NCBI RefSeq assembly: GCF_001424835.1
Contig: NZ_LMCQ01000024.1
Span: 376,927 to 440,926, forward strand
DNA length: 64,000 bases
Origin: Variovorax sp. Root318D1
GTDB taxonomy: Bacteria; Pseudomonadota; Gammaproteobacteria; Burkholderiales; Burkholderiaceae_C
Reading direction: 5' to 3'
The translations under genes were made by a program, and so were the position numbers. The stretch's first letter is position 1. Every line of letters starts with the position of its first letter. The notes under the pieces are model-generated. The model searched no databases. It was not told where the DNA came from and worked only from the letters and a program-made list of their open reading frames with translations. This document shows, piece by piece, positions 41,314 to 49,443 of the stretch.

Positions 41314-43269
41314 ATGACAAATCCCGCCGCTGCTGCTGCAGTCACCCCGCCTCACGAAGCGAACGCGCACGCCAACCAGTTCGCGCTTCTCGGGCAGCGG
41401 CGCTTCGCACCCTTCTTCTGGACGCAGTTCGCGGGCGCAGCGAACGACAACCTCTTCAAGTTCGCCTTCACCGTGATGGTGACCTACCAGCTCCAGCTGA
41501 GCTGGATGCCGCCGGCCATGGCGGGTCTGGCCATCGGCGCGCTGTTCATCCTGCCGTTTCTGCTGTTTTCCGCGACTGCGGGGCAGCTCACCGACAAGTT
41601 CGACAAGACGAAGATGATCCGCTTCGTGAAGAACCTCGAGATCGCGATCATGCTGCTCGCGGCCTGGGGCTTCGTCAGGGCCGATGCGGTGGTGCTGCTG
41701 GGCTGCGTGTTCCTCATGGGCCTGCATTCGACGCTGTTCGGGCCGGTCAAGTTTGCCTACCTGCCGCAGGTGCTCGACGCGCGCGAACTCACGGGCGGCA
41801 ACGGCATGGTCGAGATGGGCACCTTCGTCGCCATCCTGCTCGGCCAGGTGGCCGGCGGGCTGCTGGTGGCCCTTCCGCAGGTCGGCCACACCACGGTGGC
41901 CGTGGCCTGCTTGCTGCTGGCACTGGTCGGGCGCGGCGTGGCGCAGGCCATTCCACCGGCGCCCGCCACCGATCCGGGGCTCGTGATCAACTGGAACCCG
42001 TTCAGCGAGACCTGGCGCAACCTCAAGCTCGCGCACGGCAACATCGTGGTCTTCCGCTCGCTGCTGGGCATCTCGTGGATGTGGTTCTTCGGCGCGGTGT
42101 TTCTGAGCCAGTTCCCCAGCTTCGCGAAAGAAGTGCTGCATGGCGACGAGCAGGTGGCTTCGCTGCTGCTGGTGGTGTTCTCGGTGGGCATCGGTGTCGG
42201 ATCGCTGCTGTGCGAAACGCTGAGCCGCCGGCAGGTGGAAATCGGCTTGGTGCCGCTGGGCGCCATCGGCATGAGCGTGTTTGCCATCGACCTGTACTTT
42301 GCGTCGCGCGCGCTGCCGCCGGTCGCGGTCATGGGGCTCGGCGCCTTCGTGAGCCAGGCCGCGCACTGGCGCGTGATGGCCGACCTGGCGCTGCTGTCGC
42401 TCTTCGCGGGCCTGTACAGCGTGCCGATGTACGCGCTGATCCAGCTGCGCAGCCAGCCGACGCACCGCGCGCGCATCATCGCGGCCAACAACATCCTCAA
42501 TGCGCTGTTCATGATCGGCAGTTCGGTCATCGCGGGCGCGCTGCTTGGCGCCGGCTTCACGATTCCGCAGATCTTTTTGTTCACCGGCATCGCCAACGCG
42601 GTGGTGGCGTTCTACATCTTCATGCTGGTGCCGGAGTACCTGCTGCGCTTCATCGCGTGGATGCTGTCGCACTTCGTCTACCGCTTCGAGATCAAGGGCG
42701 ACGAGCACATTCCGACCGAGGGCGCGGCCGTGCTGGTGTGCAACCACGTGAGCTTCATCGATGCCATCCTGCTGATGGCGGCGAGCCCGCGTCCGATCCG
42801 CTTCATCATGGACCACCGGATCTTCAAGGTGCCGGTGCTGGGCTGGCTGTTCAAGCTGGCCAAGGCCATTCCCATCGCGCCGCAAAAGGAAGACCCCGCC
42901 GCCTACGAAGCCGCCTTTGCCAAAGCGCTGCAAGTGCTGCGCGAAGGCGACCTGCTGGCGATCTTTCCCGAAGGCGCGATCACGCGCGACGGCACGCTGC
43001 AACCCTTCAAGGGCGGCGTGATGAAGATCATCGAAAGCGCGCGCGCCGAAGGCATCGAGCCGCCGGTGATCCCGATGGCGCTGACCAACCTCTGGGGCTC
43101 GTACTTCAGCCGCATCGAACTGCGCGGCGGCCAGAACGTGGCCATGGCCAAGCCCTTCCGGCGCGGCTTCTTCAGCCGCGTGGGGCTGAACGTCGGCCAC
43201 GCGGTGCCTCCAGCCGACGTGCGGCCCGATGCGCTGCAGCAGCGCGTGAGCGGCTTGCTGGCCACCTAG
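41314..43269 (+). CDS. MFS lysophospholipid transporter fused to PlsC-type acyltransferase
   Basis: A 651-residue fusion. Residues about 20-430 are a twelve-helix MFS transporter of the LplT type (AGAANDNLFKFAFTVM; DKTKMIRFVKNLEI). Residues about 440-650 are a 1-acyl-glycerol-3-phosphate acyltransferase domain with the NHVSFID motif (H478-x4-D483), FPEGAITR (PEG 552-554) and MALTNLWGS. It would flip lysophospholipid inward and re-acylate it. The acyl-ACP/CoA ligase domain found in the longer three-domain fusions and in E. coli Aas is absent. The start is the ATG at 41314, with AAGAGGAG nine bases upstream; a TTG at 41305 lies too close to that site. Confidence 0.88.
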   Translation: MTNPAAAAAVTPPHEANAHANQFALLGQRRFAPFFWTQFAGAANDNLFKFAFTVMVTYQLQLSWMPPAMAGLAIGALFILPFLLFSATAGQLTDKFDKTKMIRFVKNLEIAIMLLAAWGFVRADAVVLLGCVFLMGLHSTLFGPVKFAYLPQVLDARELTGGNGMVEMGTFVAILLGQVAGGLLVALPQVGHTTVAVACLLLALVGRGVAQAIPPAPATDPGLVINWNPFSETWRNLKLAHGNIVVFRSLLGISWMWFFGAVFLSQFPSFAKEVLHGDEQVASLLLVVFSVGIGVGSLLCETLSRRQVEIGLVPLGAIGMSVFAIDLYFASRALPPVAVMGLGAFVSQAAHWRVMADLALLSLFAGLYSVPMYALIQLRSQPTHRARIIAANNILNALFMIGSSVIAGALLGAGFTIPQIFLFTGIANAVVAFYIFMLVPEYLLRFIAWMLSHFVYRFEIKGDEHIPTEGAAVLVCNHVSFIDAILLMAASPRPIRFIMDHRIFKVPVLGWLFKLAKAIPIAPQKEDPAAYEAAFAKALQVLREGDLLAIFPEGAITRDGTLQPFKGGVMKIIESARAEGIEPPVIPMALTNLWGSYFSRIELRGGQNVAMAKPFRRGFFSRVGLNVGHAVPPADVRPDALQQRVSGLLAT

Positions 43270-43417
43270 GCGCGGCCTTTGCCGGCAAGCCCGGCACCAA
43301 AAAGTATCTTTCGAAGATACTCGTGGCGGCTCAAACCAGAACTGGTTGAAGCATTTGATCCTCGCGGTGCGGGAGCGAACCATCATTCGCCCACCTTCAC
43401 TACGCCGCGAGGCATTC

Positions 43418-43924
43418 ATGCAAACCTTCTCATCCACCACCGTTTCGATCCAGCGCGATACGCGGGCCTGGCAGCTGCAGGTGTGGGCTTCTTTCGCGAT
43501 TGCCGTGTTCCTGTGCGCTACCGGCTTGAGCTGGCTGCCGGGCGAGGCGCTGGACCGTGCGTTCATGGTGATGGGCTACGTGTTCTGCCTGAGCACCGCC
43601 TTCATGCTGGCCAAGTTCATCCGCGACAACCAGCATGCGGACGCCGGCGGCACCGCAGGCCGCGACGTGCCGATGTGGCGCCTGGTGGTCTGGGGCAGCT
43701 TCTTCACGGCCATGGGCCTGACCGGTTGGGGCCTGCTCCGCATGGAGATCAACGACGCCTACAAGGCCTTCCTGGGCGTGAGCTGGCTCTTCCTGATCAG
43801 CTCGGCCTTCACGCTGGCCAAGACGCTGCGCGACCGCCACGAAGCCGACCTGATCGAAGCGCGCCTGCAAGGCCGCCGCGCCGCTCGCCAGGAAGCGGCT
43901 GCTTCCTCCACCTCGGCCGACTGA
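43418..43924 (+). CDS. YiaA/YiaB-domain inner-membrane protein
   Basis: A 168-residue protein with two copies of the YiaAB two-helix domain: first WQLQVWASFAIAVFLCATGL to AFMLAKFIRD, then WRLVVWGSFFTAMGLTGWGL to AFTLAKTLRD. About four membrane helices with a charged, Ala/Arg-rich cytoplasmic tail. YiaAB proteins are inner-membrane proteins of unknown function. The start at 43418 is chosen because the preceding in-frame stretch has no ribosome site and is not conserved in character. The 148-base gap upstream holds no gene. Confidence 0.82.
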   Translation: MQTFSSTTVSIQRDTRAWQLQVWASFAIAVFLCATGLSWLPGEALDRAFMVMGYVFCLSTAFMLAKFIRDNQHADAGGTAGRDVPMWRLVVWGSFFTAMGLTGWGLLRMEINDAYKAFLGVSWLFLISSAFTLAKTLRDRHEADLIEARLQGRRAARQEAAASSTSAD

Positions 43925-43967
43925 GCGCCTCTTTTCTCATCCACACGTCAACCATCGAAAGACCGCC

Positions 43968-44435
43968 ATGAAAAAGTCCATTGCTTCTCTTCTGGTCGCT
44001 GCTTGCACCGTATTCGCCAGCGCGACGCTGCCCCTTCAGGCCCAGGCTCAGACCCGGGGTTCCGAGGCTTCGGCCGCACTCTCGCTGCTGCCCGTGGCCT
44101 CGGTCATGGGTGCCGCTTCAGCCGTGGGCGCTTCGGCCACGGCGGTGGTCGCGGTGCCTGCCGCGCTTTCGGTGGGCGGCTCGATGCTCACGGTGATTGC
44201 GGTCGAGGCTTCGGCCGACGGCACCGTCTACCTGCTGGAACGCGCCTCGGATGGCGCCCGCGCCAGCGTCAAGGTGATGGGCCGCGCCGCCAATGGCGTG
44301 TCCACGGCGGTCGGCACGGGCGTGCTGGTCAGCGTGATCGGCACCGGCATCGTGCTGTCGGCCGCGGGCGAGGTGCTGGCCTTCGTGCCCAACGCGATCG
44401 GCCGCGCGCTCTTGCACAACGAGAGGCTGTCATGA
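43968..44435 (+). CDS. Small exported Gly/Ala/Val-rich protein, unknown function
   Basis: A 155-residue exported protein with signal peptide MKKSIASLLVAACTVFASAT and cleavage near AQA-QT (about residue 28). The mature protein is rich in Ala, Gly, Val and Ser, with two hydrophobic stretches (VMGAASAVGASATAVVAVPA and GVLVSVIGTGIVLSAAGEVL) that could insert in a membrane. I do not recognise it securely; it weakly recalls STM0539-type proteins. It overlaps the DUF2145 gene by four bases (ATGA), so the two are translationally coupled and probably act together. Confidence 0.6.
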   Translation: MKKSIASLLVAACTVFASATLPLQAQAQTRGSEASAALSLLPVASVMGAASAVGASATAVVAVPAALSVGGSMLTVIAVEASADGTVYLLERASDGARASVKVMGRAANGVSTAVGTGVLVSVIGTGIVLSAAGEVLAFVPNAIGRALLHNERLS

Positions 44436-45226
44436 AGCGGGCGCTTTTTCCTTCGCTGCTGCTTGCGCTTGCAATCGCCATGCCGCTGCAGGCACAGGCC
44501 GGCCGGTCCTGCGAGCAGGCGAAGCCGACGGCCGAGCTGATCGTCAAGGGCATGCAGCTGGCCGAGCGCACGTCGCAGCAGCTGGATGCGAGCGGCGCCC
44601 GCGTCGTGCTCCTGGCGCGTGCCGGGCAGGATCTGAGCAAGTACGGCCTTCGCTATTCGCACCTGGGCATCGCCTACAAGACCGATGAAGGCCCGTGGCG
44701 CGTGGTGCACAAGCTCAACCAGTGCGGCACGGCCGAGGCCGCGGTGTACCGGCAGGGGCTCGGCGAGTTCTTCCTCGACGATCTTTGGCGCTACGAAGCG
44801 GCCTGGGCGGTGCCTACGCCGCAGGTCCAAACGCAGCTTCTGGCCGTGCTGCGCGAATCGCCGTCGCGCATCACCCGGCTGAACGTTGCGCCCTACAGCA
44901 TCGTGAGCTACGTATGGGGCCAGAAGTACCAGCAGTCGAACCAGTGGGCCGTCGAGACGCTTGCCGCAGCCATGGAGCCCGCGACCATCGTCAATCGCGG
45001 GCAGGCGCAGGCGTGGATGCAGTTCAAGGGCTACGAACCGACGACACTGCGGCTCGGCCCGCTCACTCGCCTGGGCGGCCGCGTAGGCTCGGCCAACGTA
45101 GCCTTCGACGATCACCCGAACGACAAGCGGTTTTCGGACCGCATCGAAACGGTCACGGTCGATTCGTTGTTCGCATGGCTGCCGCGCGCTGGTCTGGGTG
45201 CGGCGCCGGTGGCTTTCAAGCTGTAG
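44432..45226 (+). CDS. DUF2145 family exported protein
   Basis: A 264-residue exported protein with signal peptide MKRALFPSLLLALAIAMPLQA and a mature part I recognise as DUF2145 (LRYSHLGIAYKTDEGPWRVV, LNQCGTAEAAVYRQGLGEFF, YSIVSYVWGQKYQQSNQWAV). The conserved His and Cys (SHLGI; NQCG) and Asn-Gln-Trp block resemble NlpC/P60-like or papain-fold periplasmic hydrolases, but no activity is established. Its ATG lies in the stop of the preceding small exported protein. Confidence 0.8.
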   Translation: MKRALFPSLLLALAIAMPLQAQAGRSCEQAKPTAELIVKGMQLAERTSQQLDASGARVVLLARAGQDLSKYGLRYSHLGIAYKTDEGPWRVVHKLNQCGTAEAAVYRQGLGEFFLDDLWRYEAAWAVPTPQVQTQLLAVLRESPSRITRLNVAPYSIVSYVWGQKYQQSNQWAVETLAAAMEPATIVNRGQAQAWMQFKGYEPTTLRLGPLTRLGGRVGSANVAFDDHPNDKRFSDRIETVTVDSLFAWLPRAGLGAAPVAFKL

Positions 45227-45272
45227 TTGCAACGGGAGCGTGCGCGCTTCAGAAGAAGAAAAGAGGAAAAAA

Positions 45273-46382
45273 ATGAGCAAGTCATTGCGTCTGTCCGAGA
45301 AGTGGTTCCGCCGCGGCCTGTGGCTGGTGGCCCTGGTGTTCGCGAGTTTCCTGATCGGGCTCGGCGGCACTGTCGTGGGCGATCTGCCGCGGGTCGAGCG
45401 AGCGCTCGAACTCGACGACTTCATCGACCGTGCCGCGGCCGCGCCGCTGCGCGAGACGATCAAGGCGGCGGAAAAGACCGAACTGGCTGCGTCGCGGGAG
45501 CTCGAGCAGATCAGCCTGCAGCTCAGTGCCGCGCAGCAGGCGAGCGCCAACGCCCGCGAGACCTTCGGCAACTGGATTGCCACCCGGCGTGCCACCGCGC
45601 AGCCCGACCAGGACACGGAGCTCATCGCGCGCACCAAGGCGCTCGACGCGCTCAAGAACAAGGAAGACGCCGTGCAGCGCAAGGTGGATGCGCAGCACCA
45701 GATCGTGATCGATGCGCGGCAGGGCGAGCAGCGTGCCCGGGAATCGCTGGCGGTGCTGGAGCGCGCCGCCCAGGACAAGCTGGACGCCGAGTACCGCCGC
45801 GTCGAACTGCGCGTGTTCGGCTACAGGCTTGCGCTCACGCTGCCCCTGCTGGCGGTGGCGGGCTGGCTGTTCGTGAAGAAGCGCAAGGGCACCTACTGGC
45901 CGTTTGTCTGGGGCTTCATCTTCTTTGCGCTATTCGCTTTCTTCGTCGAGCTGGTGCCCTACATGCCGAGCTATGGCGGCTACGTGCGCTACGTGGTGGG
46001 CATTCTGGTCACGGTGCTCGTGGGGCGCTACGCCATCGTCGCGCTGAACCGCTACCTTGCCCGCCAGAAGCTGGCCGAGCAACAGCCCGACCAGGTGCGG
46101 CGCGAAGAGCTCAGCTACGACACCGCCCTCACGCGGCTCGGCAAGAACGTGTGCCCCGGCTGCGAGCGGCCGGTGGACCTGAAGAACAACGAGATCGACT
46201 TCTGCCCGCACTGCGGCATCGGCCTGTTCGACCACTGCGGCCAGTGCGAAACCCGCAAGAGCGCGTTTTCGAAGTTCTGCCACGCCTGCGGTAGCTCCGC
46301 CTTGCCGCGCGTGCCGCTCGCATCGGCAGCGAGCTCTGCGGATTCGTTCACACCCGGCGCACCGGCTCAGCCTGCCGTGTAG
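45273..46382 (+). CDS. Membrane protein with periplasmic coiled coil and C-terminal zinc ribbons
   Basis: A 369-residue protein: one membrane helix (about 15-37), a long coiled coil (about 55-195, ELEQISLQLSAAQQASANA and following heptads), two or three more helices (about 208-275), then a cytoplasmic tail with paired zinc-ribbon cysteines (CPGC...CPHC and CGQC...CHACG, about 318-360). The architecture suggests a membrane-anchored sensor or scaffold; I do not recognise a characterised family. The ATG at 45273 follows AAGAGGA. It is third in the row after the two exported proteins. Confidence 0.68.
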   Translation: MSKSLRLSEKWFRRGLWLVALVFASFLIGLGGTVVGDLPRVERALELDDFIDRAAAAPLRETIKAAEKTELAASRELEQISLQLSAAQQASANARETFGNWIATRRATAQPDQDTELIARTKALDALKNKEDAVQRKVDAQHQIVIDARQGEQRARESLAVLERAAQDKLDAEYRRVELRVFGYRLALTLPLLAVAGWLFVKKRKGTYWPFVWGFIFFALFAFFVELVPYMPSYGGYVRYVVGILVTVLVGRYAIVALNRYLARQKLAEQQPDQVRREELSYDTALTRLGKNVCPGCERPVDLKNNEIDFCPHCGIGLFDHCGQCETRKSAFSKFCHACGSSALPRVPLASAASSADSFTPGAPAQPAV

Positions 46383-46472
46383 CGGCAGCGCCGCAGGGCC
46401 GTGCTACAACGTCCGGCTGCGACACGGAGGTGGACGCGGATTTCAGTCATCAACACAGAGGGAGCACCCAGC

Positions 46473-46847
46473 ATGAGCATTTTCGGCAGCATTCTTTCCA
46501 AGATCTTCCCGTCCGCACACGCCGCCGACGCACCTGCGGCTGCACCGGCCCCCGCCGGTGCTCCGGCCGCCGCGGCGCCGCCGCCCGCCATCACTGTGGT
46601 CGACGTCGAGGCCTTGCTCGACGGCATGCCCGGCGCGAGCAGCCTGAACTGGCGCACATCCATCGTCGACCTGATGAAGCTGCTCGGCCTGGACAGCAGC
46701 CTCGACGCGCGCAAGCAGCTGGCCGGCGAGCTCAGCTACGGCGCTGACACCAGCGACAGCGCCAAGATGAACATCTGGCTGCATCGCCAGGTCATGACCA
46801 AGCTGGCGGCCAACGGCGGCAAGGTTCCGGCCGAGCTGCGCGACTGA
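46473..46847 (+). CDS. DUF3597 family protein
   Basis: A 124-residue protein of DUF3597: MSIFGSILSKIFPS at the N-terminus, an Ala/Pro-rich linker (about 17-43) and the conserved helical domain LNWRTSIVDLMKLLGLDSSL through NIWLHRQVMTKLAANGGKVP. It is small, soluble and of unknown function, sometimes noted next to LysM-type proteins in other bacteria. A perfect 34-base hairpin terminator follows 14 bases after the stop. Confidence 0.88.
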   Translation: MSIFGSILSKIFPSAHAADAPAAAPAPAGAPAAAAPPPAITVVDVEALLDGMPGASSLNWRTSIVDLMKLLGLDSSLDARKQLAGELSYGADTSDSAKMNIWLHRQVMTKLAANGGKVPAELRD

Positions 46848-46861
46848 TCGTCCGCCCCTCG

Positions 46862-46898
46862 AAGCAAGAAGCCCGGCATGCCGGGCTTCTTGCTTTTT
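46862..46898 (+). terminator. Strong rho-independent terminator after the DUF3597 gene
   Basis: A perfect 17-base-pair inverted repeat with no unpaired loop bases (AAGCAAGAAGCCCGGCA / TGCCGGGCTTCTTGCTT, 46862-46895), ending in a run of five T. It lies between convergent genes; the T-run suits the rightward DUF3597 gene. Confidence 0.9.
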
Positions 46899-46918
46899 GA
46901 CAAGTGGGCGCCAGGGGC

Positions 46919-47710
46919 TCAGGTCCAGCCGGCATCCACCACGAAGTCTTGCGCGGTGCACATTTTCGAATCGTCGGCGGCAAGGAAGAGCGCCATGGCG
47001 GCAATGTCCTCGGCCATCACGCGGCCCGGCAGGCACTGGGCCGCATCGATTTCGGCGCCCGACTCCGGCTTGACCCACAGCTTGATCTGCCGTTCGGTCA
47101 TCACCCAGCCAGGCACGATCGAATTGACGCGGATGTTCTCTTTGCCCAGGTCACGCGCCAGCGAGCGCGTGAGGCCACGCGCGGCGGCCTTGCAGGCCTG
47201 GTAGACCGGATAGCCCCGGCCCTTGATCATCCAGCTGATCGAGCCGAAGTTGATGATCGATCCGCCGCCCAGCGTGCGCATGTCATCGGCCACGGCCTGC
47301 GCCGCGAAGAACTGGTGCTTGAAGTTGACCGCCACCAGGCGATCGAAGTCTTCGCTCGTCACGTCGGCCATGTCATGGCGCCGGTCGTTGGCGGCGTTGT
47401 TCAGCAGCACGCCGATGGGACCGAACTGCGCCCGAACCGCGGCAATGGCGGCGGTGAGCGCGGCGGTGTCGGTCACGTCGCACTCGCAAAACAGCGCCGG
47501 GTTGCCGCCTTGCAATTGGGATGCGAGCGCGCGGCCCGTGGCGGCGTCGAGATCGCAGAAGCCGACCTTCGCGCCCTGGCCGTGGAACGCCCGCACCAGC
47601 GCTTCGCCGATGCCGGTGGCACCGCCTGAAATGAACACGGTGCGACCGGCCAGCGAGGGATAGCGCGCGGTGTATGCGGTGATTGCTGAAGAGGAAGAAG
47701 CGGTCGTCAT
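46919..47710 (-). CDS. Short-chain dehydrogenase/reductase, sugar 1-dehydrogenase-like
   Basis: A 263-residue classical SDR: cofactor motif SGGATGIGEAL, NNAAND, catalytic Ser in NFGSISW and YQACK (Tyr, Lys). The segment NSIVPGWVMTERQIKLW with QCLPGRVMAEDIA recalls bacterial aldose 1-dehydrogenases (L-arabinose/D-galactose/L-fucose type), so oxidation of a sugar to its lactone is a reasonable guess. The ATG at 47710 is used; an in-frame codon nine residues upstream exists. It stands alone, divergent from a small exported protein. Confidence 0.82.
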   Translation of the reverse strand: MTTASSSSAITAYTARYPSLAGRTVFISGGATGIGEALVRAFHGQGAKVGFCDLDAATGRALASQLQGGNPALFCECDVTDTAALTAAIAAVRAQFGPIGVLLNNAANDRRHDMADVTSEDFDRLVAVNFKHQFFAAQAVADDMRTLGGGSIINFGSISWMIKGRGYPVYQACKAAARGLTRSLARDLGKENIRVNSIVPGWVMTERQIKLWVKPESGAEIDAAQCLPGRVMAEDIAAMALFLAADDSKMCTAQDFVVDAGWT

Positions 47711-47841
47711 GCCGTTGAGCGTAGCGGATGAACGCATGCCCGCGCACCCGGTTTACTCCTGCATACCTCTGGCGTATGTGGCGTGGCGTATGGCTTCCGG
47801 CATGTGGGCAACGGGCGCTTGCGTGGCTACGCTTGCGGCCC

Positions 47842-48225
47842 ATGAACACCCTTTACCGCCGCCGTGCCATGACCGGCCTCGCCGCACTGGCGCTTCTTCC
47901 ACTGGCGCTCGCCGTTCGGCCGGCGCGGGCCCAGGCCCCTGCGCCCATCCAGCTCTTCAAGATTGTCTCGCCACGCGACGAGATTGTTGTCGGCGTGGAG
48001 GCCGCGCAACTCGGCACAGGCTCGGCGCCCGCCGTGCAGCGCCTGGCCGAATTGCTGGCGGCCAAGGGGCAGCTCACGCTTTGGCAATACGCATCGCAGA
48101 AGGATGCCGCCGGGGCCCTGGTTCAAGCGCCGCTGCGGCAGGTGGCGGTGTTCAAGAACGAGCTGCTGCGCATCGAGCCTTATACGACGCCGCTGTCGGT
48201 CAAGGCGCCAGCGGCCGCCAAGTAA
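47842..48225 (+). CDS. Small exported protein, unknown function
   Basis: A 127-residue protein with an Arg-containing signal peptide (MNTLYRRRAMTGLAALALLP, cleavage near ARA-QA) whose twin Arg before the hydrophobic core could suit Tat or Sec export. The mature part of about 95 residues has no cysteine and no motif I recognise (IVSPRDEIVVGVEAAQLG). The start at 47842 gives the signal peptide; upstream in-frame codons do not. It converges with tgt, 21 bases between the stops. Confidence 0.65.
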   Translation: MNTLYRRRAMTGLAALALLPLALAVRPARAQAPAPIQLFKIVSPRDEIVVGVEAAQLGTGSAPAVQRLAELLAAKGQLTLWQYASQKDAAGALVQAPLRQVAVFKNELLRIEPYTTPLSVKAPAAAK

Positions 48226-48246
48226 ACGGGCGCCAATGCGTGGCGG

Positions 48247-49443
48247 CTACACGCCGCGCGCGCGATCCGTCTTGAAGCGCGCCCTGAACGCCGTGAAGCT
48301 GTCCGCCTCGAGCGATTCGCGGATTTCGCGCATCAGGTTCAGGTAGTAGTGCAGGTTGTGGATGGTGGTGAGCATCGGCCCGAGCATTTCGGCGCAGCGG
48401 TCGAGGTGGTGCAGGTAGGCACGGCTGAAGCCTTCGCGCCCGCCGTCGTTCCACGAGACGCCTGACGTGCCCGCGCAGGCATGGCAGGTGCAGCTCGGGT
48501 CGATGGGCTGCGGGTCGTTCTTGTGCCGCGCGTTGCGCATCTTCAGGTCGCCGAAGCGCGTGAACAGCGTGCCGTTGCGCGCATTGCGCGTGGGCATCAC
48601 GCAGTCGAACATGTCGACGCCGTCGGCCACACCCTGCACCAGGTCTTCGGGGGTACCCACGCCCATCAAATAGCGCGGCTTGTTCGCGGGCAGCCGGTGC
48701 GGCGTGTGGCCCATGATGTGCAGCATCTCTTCCTTCGGCTCGCCCACGCTCACGCCGCCGATGGCGTAGCCGGGAAAGTCCATGTCCACCAGCGCGGCGA
48801 GGGATTCTTCGCGCAGGTTTTCGAACATGCCGCCCTGCACGATGCCGAACAGCGCGTTCGGGTTTTCGAGCCGCGCGAATTCGTGCTGGCAGCGCTTGGC
48901 CCAGCGCAGGCTCAGCTCCATCGAAGTGCGCGCCTCGGCCTCGGTCGTGATGTGGCCCTTGGTGTCATAGGGCGTGCACTCGTCGAACTGCATCACGATG
49001 TCGCTGTTGAGAATGGTCTGGATCTGCATCGAGACCTCGGGCGTGAGGAACAGCTTGTCGCCGTTGACGGGCGAAGCGAACTTCACGCCCTCTTCGCTGA
49101 TCTTGCGCATAGCGCCGAGCGACCACACCTGGAAACCGCCCGAGTCGGTGAGGATGGGCTTGTTCCACTTCTCGAACTGGTGCAGCCCGCCGAAGCTGGC
49201 CATGACGTCGAGGCCGGGACGCATCCAGAGGTGGAAGGTGTTGCCCAGGATGATCTGCGCACCCATTTCTTCCAGGCTGCGCGGCATCACGCCCTTGACG
49301 GTGCCGTAGGTGCCCACGGGCATGAAGATCGGCGTTTGCACCACGCCATGGTTGAGCGTGAGCGTGGCCCGGCGCGCGTGGCTGTCGGGATCGGTCTTGA
49401 GAAGTTCGAACTTCAGGCGTGGCAGGGGCGTGGCGTCGGTCAT
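48247..49443 (-). CDS. tgt: tRNA-guanine transglycosylase
   Basis: Exchanges guanine-34 for preQ1 in tRNAs for Asp, Asn, His and Tyr. At 398 residues it has LTDSGGFQVWSLG with the catalytic Asp, the nucleophile region DGVDMFDCVMPTRNARNGTL, and the zinc site CTCHAC followed by the His in AYLHHLD. The start at 49443 overlaps the stop of the upstream dehydrogenase-like gene by four bases. queA lies one gene upstream on the same strand, so the queuosine genes share an operon interrupted by an unrelated gene. yajC-secDF, often next to tgt, is 46 kb away. Confidence 0.97.
   Translation of the reverse strand: MTDATPLPRLKFELLKTDPDSHARRATLTLNHGVVQTPIFMPVGTYGTVKGVMPRSLEEMGAQIILGNTFHLWMRPGLDVMASFGGLHQFEKWNKPILTDSGGFQVWSLGAMRKISEEGVKFASPVNGDKLFLTPEVSMQIQTILNSDIVMQFDECTPYDTKGHITTEAEARTSMELSLRWAKRCQHEFARLENPNALFGIVQGGMFENLREESLAALVDMDFPGYAIGGVSVGEPKEEMLHIMGHTPHRLPANKPRYLMGVGTPEDLVQGVADGVDMFDCVMPTRNARNGTLFTRFGDLKMRNARHKNDPQPIDPSCTCHACAGTSGVSWNDGGREGFSRAYLHHLDRCAEMLGPMLTTIHNLHYYLNLMREIRESLEADSFTAFRARFKTDRARGV

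Noticed and set aside
41104..43566. 820-codon leftward open frame opposite the MFS-acyltransferase gene
   Set aside because: Antisense shadow: composition is His/Arg/Gln-rich and the rightward frame has full transporter and acyltransferase motifs.
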